Source: JBAWWY01 sp037144355
GTDB taxonomy: Bacteria > Bacillota > Clostridia > Peptostreptococcales > Anaerovoracaceae
Length of the DNA stretch: 11,758 nt
Direction of reading: 5' to 3'
NCBI GenBank assembly: GCA_037144355.1
Contig: JBAWWY010000037.1
Coordinates: forward strand, 1-11,758
Shown: piece by piece, positions 5,917 to 11,758 of the stretch
Numbering within the stretch: position 1 is the first letter of the stretch
How the letters are laid out: every line of letters begins with the position of its first letter
The notes under the pieces: model-generated
The model's input: only the letters and a program-made list of their open reading frames with translations
Databases searched by the model: none
What the model was told of the DNA's origin: nothing
Position numbers and translations under genes: made by a program

Positions 5917-7971
5917 TTATTCCTTGTAATCACATTCTTTATTTGAACATGCCAAATTTACTGTTTTAGATTTCTTTTCGACTAATAATTCGCCACATTT
6001 TGGACATATGACATTTACTGGCTTATACCAATATATCTTGTTGCAATCAGGATATCCACTACAACCGTAAAATAGTTTTCCTTTTTTCCCTTTTCTTGCA
6101 ACTATGTCTTTACCGCATGCTGTGCACTTGACATCGATTTTATTAACAATCGGTTTGGTGTTCTTGCAGTCAGGATAACCAGAACATGCTAGAAATTCTC
6201 CGAATCTTCCATGTTTTATTGCCATTTGCTTGCCACAAAGCTCACAAATCTCTTCCGTCAGAACATCTTTTATTTCAACCTTTTCGATTTTTTCGTCTGC
6301 AACCAGTAACTCCGCATCGAGAAGTTTGTAAAATTCGGATATTATTTCTTTCCAATCCGTATTTTTAGTTTCAATGTCGTCAATCTTGTCTTCCATATCT
6401 GATGTGAATCCAGCATCTACTATTTCCTTAAAATACTCTTCCATCATTTCAGTGACAAGAAATCCCAAATCCGTTGGAATCAATACCTTTTTATCTCTTG
6501 ATACATATTTTCTTTCAATTAATGTCCCTATAATTGGAGCATATGTACTTGGCCTTCCAATGTTTTTTTCCTCAAGATCTTTAACAAGGCCAGCTTCTGT
6601 AAATTGCGAAGGTGGTTTTGTGAAGCTTTGTTCTTTTGTTATTTCTTCAGCCGATAATACCTCTCCAGACGCAAGTGAAGGAAGCATCTTTTCATAATCT
6701 TCATCGCTTCTGTTATCATAGATCTTCAAGTAGCCATCGAATTTCAATCTTGACCCACTTGCCTTGAAAGTATACCCATTGTTGTTTATATCCACATTAA
6801 CGCCATCATAAACAGCATTGCTCATACGACTTGCCAAAAATCTATTGAAAATTATTTTATAGAGCTGGTGCTGTTCCTTAGTAAGTGAATCTTTTATGGC
6901 ATCAGGTTCAAATGTTAAATAACTTGGCCTGATTGCTTCATGGGCATCTTGTACATCTTTTTTCTTATTTGCAAAAGTGGTATTGCCAAGATAATCCTTT
7001 GAATATTTTTCTTCAATGTAGGTCTTTGCTGCGTTGTTAGCTTCTTCTGAGATTCTAACTGAATCAGTTCTTATATAGGTTACAAGGCCAACAGTTCCAT
7101 GACCCTTTATTTCAATTCCTTCGTAGAGTTGCTGAGCGATAATCATTGTCTTCTTGGTATTATATCCGAGCTTGTTTGATGCTTCCTGTTGCAGGCTGCT
7201 TGTGGTAAAAGGAGGGTACGGTTTCTTAATTCGCTCTTTTTCCATAACTTTAATGATTTCAAAAGCATCTTTTTTAATTTCAGAGAAGGCCTTTTCTGCT
7301 TCAATCTGATTATGAACTGTAAGCTTCTTCCCATTATGTTCTGTAAGCCTGGCAATAAATTCCTTTTTATCTTTATTAAAAACTGCTGTAATATTCCAAA
7401 ATTCCTTTGGGATAAAATTTCTAATCAGGATTTCCCTATCGCAAATAATTTTCAATGCCGCTGATTGTACTCTCCCTGCGCTCAAACCTCTTTTAATTTT
7501 TCTCCATAGCAAGGGACTTATCTTATATCCAACAAGTCTGTCCAAAACTCTTCTCGCTTGTTGGGCATCCACTAGTTTTTTATCTATAGGTCTAGGGTTT
7601 TTAACAGATGCCAAAATTGCATCCTTCGTTATTTCGTTGAATACTATTCTACAATTTGTAGTGCTGTCAATTCCCAGTAGAAACGCAATATGCCAGGAGA
7701 TTGCTTCGCCCTCCCTGTCTGCATCTGTTGCTAAAAGTATTCTTTTCGAATCTTTTGCTTCCTTTCGCATGGCTTTGATTACATCGCCTTTTCCCTTGAT
7801 AGGTATATATTTTGGTTCGAAGTTGTTCTCTATATCTATGCCAAGCGTACTCTTTGGCAAGTCGCGAATATGCCCGACGGAAGCTATTACTTTGTATTTG
7901 CTGCCGAGAAATTTTCCTATTGTTTTAGCCTTGGATGGGGACTCAACTATGACTAATGTTTTTTCAGTCAT
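5917..7971 (-). CDS. topA: DNA topoisomerase I (type IA)
   Basis: TopA relaxes negative supercoils by cutting one strand through a 5'-phosphotyrosine. It has 684 residues, typical for Firmicutes. The N-terminal TOPRIM domain starts at LVIVESPSKA (6-15) and holds the metal-binding DADREGE (83-89). The topoisomerase core follows, with GLSAGRVQSAAL (162-173) and the catalytic Tyr299 in TYIRTDS (298-304). Three C-terminal four-cysteine zinc ribbons are visible: Cys576/579/596/602, Cys616/619/637/643 and Cys656/659/675/680. The ATG at 7971 has GAGG six bases upstream. It lies 59 nt after dprA, a gap that holds a possible internal promoter, and its stop codon overlaps the hslV ribosome binding site. 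Confidence 0.98.
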   Translation of the reverse strand: MTEKTLVIVESPSKAKTIGKFLGSKYKVIASVGHIRDLPKSTLGIDIENNFEPKYIPIKGKGDVIKAMRKEAKDSKRILLATDADREGEAISWHIAFLLGIDSTTNCRIVFNEITKDAILASVKNPRPIDKKLVDAQQARRVLDRLVGYKISPLLWRKIKRGLSAGRVQSAALKIICDREILIRNFIPKEFWNITAVFNKDKKEFIARLTEHNGKKLTVHNQIEAEKAFSEIKKDAFEIIKVMEKERIKKPYPPFTTSSLQQEASNKLGYNTKKTMIIAQQLYEGIEIKGHGTVGLVTYIRTDSVRISEEANNAAKTYIEEKYSKDYLGNTTFANKKKDVQDAHEAIRPSYLTFEPDAIKDSLTKEQHQLYKIIFNRFLASRMSNAVYDGVNVDINNNGYTFKASGSRLKFDGYLKIYDNRSDEDYEKMLPSLASGEVLSAEEITKEQSFTKPPSQFTEAGLVKDLEEKNIGRPSTYAPIIGTLIERKYVSRDKKVLIPTDLGFLVTEMMEEYFKEIVDAGFTSDMEDKIDDIETKNTDWKEIISEFYKLLDAELLVADEKIEKVEIKDVLTEEICELCGKQMAIKHGRFGEFLACSGYPDCKNTKPIVNKIDVKCTACGKDIVARKGKKGKLFYGCSGYPDCNKIYWYKPVNVICPKCGELLVEKKSKTVNLACSNKECDYKE

Positions 7972-8009
7972 TTTACACCTCTTCGTTTTTTACTACTATA
8001 CAAGAACTG

Positions 8010-8038
8010 ATTATATTGGGTGCAATAATATTATGCAA
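8010..8038 (-). promoter_or_regulatory. Candidate internal promoter for topA
   Basis: On the minus strand TTGCAT (8033-8038) is followed by 17 nt and a perfect TATAAT (8010-8015). The -35 element matches TTGACA only in its first three bases and overlaps the end of dprA. The start would be near 8003, giving a leader of about 32 nt. It would let topA-hslV-hslU be expressed apart from the competence-type genes upstream. Confidence 0.45.
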
Positions 8039-9131
8039 TAAATATTTTGCCAAGTTGACTTTCCAATACACCCTTGATTTCCAATATGCTGACAATTGCC
8101 TTTACTTGAGAAATTGGCAAACTAGTGGAATTTGCTATTAAATCAATTGTCATTTCCCCGCTGTTGAAAACCAGCTCATAAATGGATCTTTCATCCTCAC
8201 CCAAGTTTAAATTCATCTTTTCAACATTGAAGTTTTTCTTGATTCCCAATTCGCTGATAATATCATCTATGCAGATTAGTGGATTGGCTCCATCTTTTAT
8301 CAACTTGTTTGTTCCCAAACTATGAATGTTGTTTATATTGCCAGGCACTGCGTAAACTTCCTTTCCCTGCTCAAGAGCATACCCAGCCGTTATCAAAGAT
8401 CCACTTTTAATACCAGCTTCTGCAACTATAACAACTTTTGAAAGTCCACTGATTATCCTATTTCTTCTGGGAAAATTATAAGGATATGGGAGCGTTCCTG
8501 GTGGAAACTCACTCAAAATCGCACCTGTTTCTGATATTCGATCGAATAGTTTTTTATTTGACTGTGGATAACAGATATCCAGACCACAACCAAGAACAGC
8601 TATAGTCTTTCCATTTCCTTCGAGCGCCCCAATATGGGCAGCAGTGTCAACTCCCCTTGCCAATCCACTTACTACTTGAAAATTGTATTCAACAAGCTTC
8701 ATTGCGATACTTTTTGCCACCCATATTCCATAATTGCTTGCTTTTCTTGCTCCTACTATGGCAACACTTTCATCCTTTGCAATCTTTCCAGTTTTATAAA
8801 TTAGTATAGGCGGATCATATATGGAAAGAAGTTGTTTTGGATACTCCTCATCGGAAATTATTATTCCTTCAATTTGATTCTTTGCCATTTTCTTAATTAT
8901 GCCTTCAGCCGTTGAAAGATCTTTCATCCTTAACAATTCAAATGATTTTATGCTCGTCTCTAAAAATTCTCCGGCTTCTGTCAGATTGACCTCTTTTATT
9001 GAATCAAAAACATTTTGAGCTGTTTTGCATATTTCCAATAATACATGTTGGGCTTTGATACTCAAACCTAAAATATTAGACAACCATACGTCATAAATGA
9101 TTTTATCAGTATTCAAATTCTCTCCAATCAA
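8031..9131 (-). CDS. dprA: DNA processing protein DprA (Smf)
   Basis: DprA binds incoming single-stranded DNA and loads RecA during natural transformation; it is also widespread in bacteria not known to be transformable. It has 366 residues. The Rossmann-like core (about 85-295) shows VAIVGARKAS (123-132), SGLARGVDTAAH (155-166), PRRNRIISGLS (221-231) and SGSLITAGYAL (243-253). An N-terminal helical region (about 12-70) looks like the SAM-like domain, and a C-terminal winged-helix domain follows (about 310-366). The start is uncertain. TTG at 9131 has a weak AGGT with good spacing, placed over the comM stop. TTG at 9116 has GGAG five bases upstream and would give 361 residues. No in-frame ATG is near. 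Only 3 nt separate it from comM, so coupling is likely. Confidence 0.96.
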   Translation of the reverse strand: MIGENLNTDKIIYDVWLSNILGLSIKAQHVLLEICKTAQNVFDSIKEVNLTEAGEFLETSIKSFELLRMKDLSTAEGIIKKMAKNQIEGIIISDEEYPKQLLSIYDPPILIYKTGKIAKDESVAIVGARKASNYGIWVAKSIAMKLVEYNFQVVSGLARGVDTAAHIGALEGNGKTIAVLGCGLDICYPQSNKKLFDRISETGAILSEFPPGTLPYPYNFPRRNRIISGLSKVVIVAEAGIKSGSLITAGYALEQGKEVYAVPGNINNIHSLGTNKLIKDGANPLICIDDIISELGIKKNFNVEKMNLNLGEDERSIYELVFNSGEMTIDLIANSTSLPISQVKAIVSILEIKGVLESQLGKIFIA

Positions 9132-9134
9132 TAT

Positions 9135-10661
9135 TTACCTAAAATATTTTTTATCAATGCTTCTGTAAGAAATTGCCTCAGCTACATGTGCGATGCCAAT
9201 AGTCTCCTTGCCATCAAGGTCAGCTATCGTTCTTGAGATTTTTAAAATCTTATTGTATGCTCTTGCACTCAAATTCAATTTATAAAAAGCTTTTTCAAGC
9301 AAGTCATTTGTCTTTGAGTCCAATTTACAGTATTTTTTCATCAAGCTCTGAGTAAGCTGGGAATTATACGAAATATCATCGTGATTGTATCTTTCTTCCT
9401 GTAGCAATTTCACATTTTCTATTTCCTGCCTCATTTCAATTGAACTTCTATTATTGCCAACCTCAACCATATCATTGTATTTGATAGGGAAAACATCCAC
9501 ATGCATATCAATTCTATCAAGCAAAGGTCCTGAACATTTTGATAAATAATTCCTTATTTGAATTTCCTTGCATGAACATGCAATATTGTCATCGCCATAG
9601 TATCCGCATGGGCATGGATTCATACTGGCAACAAACATAAATTTGGATGGGAATGTTATCGTTGAGTTTGCTCTTGAGATAGTTATCTTTTCATCCTCCA
9701 TTGGCTGTCTCAGCAGTTCAAGAATCATCCTGCTGAATTCAGGCAATTCATCAAAATACAAGACCCCGTTGTGGGCCAAAGTAACCTCTCCAGGTTTTGG
9801 ACTGATTCCTCCTCCAAATAATCCAGCCCGGGTTATTGTATGATGTGGGGCCCTGAATTGTCTGGATTTGACGATTGGCATTTCCTTTGTTAGCTCGCCT
9901 GCGATACTGTAAATTTTAGTAACTTCGAGAATTTCCTCAAAACTCAAGCTGGGCAATATGCTCGGTATTCTTTTTGCAATCATGCTCTTGCCAGATCCTG
10001 GTGGACCTATCATAAGTATGTTGTGCGAAGCTGCTGCTGCAATTTGTATCGCCCTCTTTACTGATTCCTGGCCATTGACTTCAGAAAAATCATCAGCAAA
10101 TCTATCCTCAAATTTTTGTTCAAATATTTTGCCTGTATAATTCAAACTAAATTTTGAATTCAAAAAATCCATAACCTGTTTTAGTGATTCAACTGGAAAC
10201 AAATTTATATCTTCAATTATTTCAACTTCCTCAACATTGTCCACTGGGAGAATTATATTCTTTATTCCCATACTTCTAAGACCAATTGCTATTGGTAAGG
10301 CTCCCTTGATTCTATTTACTTTTCCATCAAGGGAAAGTTCACCTAGAAATGCAAATCCATCTATTTTTCCTGTTTGAACATAGCCTAGAGATGCAACAAT
10401 CCCAAGTGCTATTGGCAAGTCAAAATGTGTTCCTTCCTTTTTAATGTTTGCCGGCGACAAATTTATCGTTATTCTTTTGGCTGGGAATTTCATACCGCTA
10501 TTTACAATTGCCGCTCTGATTCTTTCTTTTGATTCCCTAACAGATGCGTCAGGAAGTCCTACAACCTGGAAACACGGCAAACCGTGGGCTAAGTCAACCT
10601 CCACAGTTACAATATCCGCATCTAAACCAAATAATGACCCCGTAATAATCTTTGAAAACAT
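9135..10661 (-). CDS. comM: ComM/YifB family AAA+ ATPase (Mg-chelatase-like)
   Basis: ComM is a hexameric helicase that promotes branch migration during recombination of transforming DNA, as shown in Gram-negative species. In Clostridia the role is inferred. From the ATG at 10661 it has 508 residues, the usual length. The N-terminal ChlI/Lon-like domain (about 20-140) includes GLPDASVRESKERIRAA (35-51). The AAA+ domain has Walker A GPPGSGKS (219-226) and Walker B VLYFDELPE (300-308). A cysteine cluster, NPCPCGYYGD to CSC (348-364), probably binds zinc, and GPLLDRID (378-385) is conserved. The C-terminal Mg-chelatase domain ends near 500. The frame can be extended to a GTG at 10694, but that lies inside a terminator hairpin. 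The ATG has AGGAGA just upstream and gives the family N-terminus. Confidence 0.96.
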   Translation of the reverse strand: MFSKIITGSLFGLDADIVTVEVDLAHGLPCFQVVGLPDASVRESKERIRAAIVNSGMKFPAKRITINLSPANIKKEGTHFDLPIALGIVASLGYVQTGKIDGFAFLGELSLDGKVNRIKGALPIAIGLRSMGIKNIILPVDNVEEVEIIEDINLFPVESLKQVMDFLNSKFSLNYTGKIFEQKFEDRFADDFSEVNGQESVKRAIQIAAAASHNILMIGPPGSGKSMIAKRIPSILPSLSFEEILEVTKIYSIAGELTKEMPIVKSRQFRAPHHTITRAGLFGGGISPKPGEVTLAHNGVLYFDELPEFSRMILELLRQPMEDEKITISRANSTITFPSKFMFVASMNPCPCGYYGDDNIACSCKEIQIRNYLSKCSGPLLDRIDMHVDVFPIKYNDMVEVGNNRSSIEMRQEIENVKLLQEERYNHDDISYNSQLTQSLMKKYCKLDSKTNDLLEKAFYKLNLSARAYNKILKISRTIADLDGKETIGIAHVAEAISYRSIDKKYFR

Positions 10662-10676
10662 TCTATCTCCTAATGT

Positions 10677-10707
10677 AAAAAAACATAAAGACACAAAGTC
10701 CTTATGT
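10677..10707 (-). terminator. Intrinsic terminator filling the yraN-comM gap
   Basis: On the minus strand ACATAAGGAC pairs with GTCTTTATGT around a TTTGT loop: 10 bp with one G-U pair, followed at once by a run of seven T, the first shared with the stem. The stem begins at the base directly after the yraN stop codon. The T-run ends 5 nt before the comM ribosome binding site AGGAGA. The structure is textbook. Its place inside an otherwise continuous gene series implies partial read-through or attenuation. Confidence 0.85.
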
Positions 10708-11055
10708 TTAACTAATATTTGTGGTGTGTGATATAGATTGTCCGTTTACGTATTTTATTATCTCTATTACATCGACTCTCAAATCGACTTCCGATAAATC
10801 ATTTATTAGGATGTAATAGCGAGCTGTATTTAGAATATGAAGCATCTTGATTCTATTGATAGCTTCCTTTGGCATGCCAAAACTCAAGCACTTTCTTGTC
10901 TTGACCTCAATGAAACAAATAGCTCCTTCTTTCTCATCTAAGGCAATAATGTCAATTTCACCGAATTTGCATCTAAAGTTTCTCGTAATGATTTTATAGT
11001 CTTTTTCGGTCAAATACTTGGTTGCCTTATTTTCTCCCCATTCACCCAGTTTCAA
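10708..11055 (-). CDS. yraN: YraN family (UPF0102) putative nuclease
   Basis: This is a small protein of the UPF0102 family, which has a restriction-endonuclease-like fold. Its substrate and role are unproven, though it commonly lies near DNA repair or competence genes. From the TTG at 11055 it has 115 residues, the normal family size. Family motifs are LGEWGENKATKYL (3-15), RNFRCKFGEID (25-35) and FIEVKTR (48-54), the last two supplying the Asp and Glu-x-Lys of a PD-(D/E)xK-like site. The start rests on GGGAGGG (11061-11067) five bases before the TTG. ATG codons at 11106 and 11097 lie within the promoter, upstream of its expected transcription start, and would add residues the family lacks. 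comM follows after a terminator-filled 46-nt gap. Confidence 0.9.
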   Translation of the reverse strand: MKLGEWGENKATKYLTEKDYKIITRNFRCKFGEIDIIALDEKEGAICFIEVKTRKCLSFGMPKEAINRIKMLHILNTARYYILINDLSEVDLRVDVIEIIKYVNGQSISHTTNIS

Positions 11056-11087
11056 AGTAACCCTCCCAATCAAATCATTATTTACAT

Positions 11088-11116
11088 ATATTACCATTTT
11101 ATGCATATAATGTCAA
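11088..11116 (-). promoter_or_regulatory. Strong promoter in front of yraN
   Basis: On the minus strand TTGACA (11111-11116), 17 nt, then TAATAT (11088-11093) preceded by TGG, an extended -10. The predicted start is near 11081, leaving a leader of about 26 nt to the TTG start of yraN. This is probably the main promoter of yraN and, through read-through, of comM to hslU. Confidence 0.75.
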
Positions 11117-11130
11117 CGATTGAGGTTGTA

Positions 11131-11144
11131 GAAATTGCAATTTC
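11131..11144. repeat. Perfect 14-bp palindrome upstream of the yraN promoter
   Basis: GAAATTGCAATTTC is an uninterrupted palindrome in the gap after the hydrolase gene, 14 nt upstream of the -35 element. It could be an operator or the remnant of a short hairpin. It is AT-rich and short, with no U-tract, so no function is assigned. Confidence 0.3.
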
Positions 11145-11148
11145 CAAG

Positions 11149-11748
11149 TTATTTTATCGACTCCATAATATCCAGATATTCCAAATTATACTTTCTTACA
11201 TATTTCATTGTTGCGCTATCTCCATGCCCTGGATAAATCGTAATATCATTTCCCCACTTGGATATGATGTCTCTAACTGATTTTTCCATATCCTTCTGTG
11301 AGCCATCAGCCAAATCTGTCCTGCCAAGATCCACATTGAAAATTGTATCTCCAGTGAATGCAACTTTGCTTTCTTTTGAAAATATGCAGATACTGCCTTT
11401 CGTATGTCCTTGCGTATTTATTATTTCAAGTTCTTCTTTTCCAAGGTATATTTTATCTCCATTTTCTAAAACTACATCTACATGCTTTTTATACATGTCC
11501 AAATCACCTCTATGTAGATATACCTTGCAGCCACTGGCCATTTTAATCTTTTCCACCCCGCCAACGTGGTCATAATGATGATGTGTTAGAATTATGCCTT
11601 TTATAGAAAGTTTGAGCGATTCAACTTCTTTGATAAAAATTTCTCCTTTATAGCCTGGGTCAATAATGAAACACTCTTGACCTTGGGCATCATAAATAAT
11701 ATATCCATTGCTTTCCATATTCCCACCAATAATTTTCTTTATTTTCAT
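11149..11748 (-). CDS. Metallo-beta-lactamase-fold hydrolase, glyoxalase II-like
   Basis: This 199-residue single-domain MBL-fold protein resembles small glyoxalase II-like (YcbL-type) hydrolases, which cleave thioesters or related bonds. The true substrate is unknown. The zinc ligands are all visible: THHHYDH (55-61, giving His56, His58, Asp60 and His61), His115 in GHTKGS, Asp134 in TGDTIF, and His175 in YPGHGD. There is no signal peptide, so it is cytosolic. The ATG at 11748 has GAGG at the very end of the window (11755-11758), so the gene is complete but its promoter is not in view. yraN downstream has its own promoter, 33 nt after this gene's stop. No terminator is visible between them, so read-through into yraN is possible. 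Confidence 0.93.
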   Translation of the reverse strand: MKIKKIIGGNMESNGYIIYDAQGQECFIIDPGYKGEIFIKEVESLKLSIKGIILTHHHYDHVGGVEKIKMASGCKVYLHRGDLDMYKKHVDVVLENGDKIYLGKEELEIINTQGHTKGSICIFSKESKVAFTGDTIFNVDLGRTDLADGSQKDMEKSVRDIISKWGNDITIYPGHGDSATMKYVRKYNLEYLDIMESIK

Positions 11749-11758
11749 TTCCTACCTC

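Noticed and set aside
7637..8041. 134-codon plus-strand frame over the start of topA
   Set aside because: It is antisense to the conserved TOPRIM domain of topA, with no ribosome binding site and no recognisable domain.
10662..10694. Upstream extension of comM to a GTG
   Set aside because: The added residues are encoded by the terminator hairpin and T-run, and the ATG at 10661 has its own ribosome binding site and the family N-terminus.
1..11758. CRISPR array, insertion sequence, prophage, defence or toxin-antitoxin system
   Set aside because: No regularly spaced repeats, transposase, integrase or accessory proteins are present, and every long frame is a recognised housekeeping gene or its shadow.

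Overview
The window reads as a piece of conserved chromosome from a low-GC Gram-positive bacterium, most likely an anaerobic member of the Clostridia or Tissierellia. The reasons are the AT-rich sequence, strong AGGAGG-type ribosome binding sites, a clear CodY, tRNA genes with encoded CCA, and the dprA-topA-hslV-hslU-codY gene order. The genus cannot be fixed from sequence alone. All genes lie on the minus strand, so transcription runs from high to low coordinates. I see no mobile element, CRISPR array, toxin-antitoxin pair, phage gene or defence system.

Region 1 (11758 down to 11149): a metallo-beta-lactamase-fold hydrolase of the glyoxalase II-like type.

Region 2 (about 11116 down to 3852): a probable operon yraN-comM-dprA-topA-hslV-hslU. 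It is headed by a strong sigma-A-type promoter (TTGACA, 17 nt, extended -10) and closed by an intrinsic terminator after hslU. YraN, ComM and DprA are linked to processing of incoming or recombining DNA, TopA relaxes negative supercoils, and HslVU is an ATP-dependent protease. Two features of the layout stand out. A full intrinsic terminator fills the gap between yraN and comM and ends 5 nt before the comM ribosome binding site. The topA and hslV stop codons are embedded in the ribosome binding sites of the next genes.

Region 3 (about 3841 down to 867): codY, with its own AT-rich promoter region and a candidate CodY box, then hflX (ribosome-splitting GTPase) and yigZ (IMPACT family). A perfect 11-bp inverted repeat lies between codY and hflX.

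Region 4 (809 down to 75): seven tRNA genes, in transcription order Val(TAC), Asp(GTC), Thr(TGT), Tyr(GTA), Gly(GCC), Gly(TCC), Arg(TCT). They follow a perfect-consensus promoter (TTGACA-17-TATAAT). Three of them have non-Watson-Crick pairs in the acceptor stem, most strikingly tRNA-Asp. A long imperfect palindrome follows the last tRNA, and no terminator is visible before the window edge.

Overall this is well-known housekeeping content. The points worth following up are regulatory and structural (operon-internal terminator, start sites, tRNA-Asp stem, palindromes), not a new multi-gene system.
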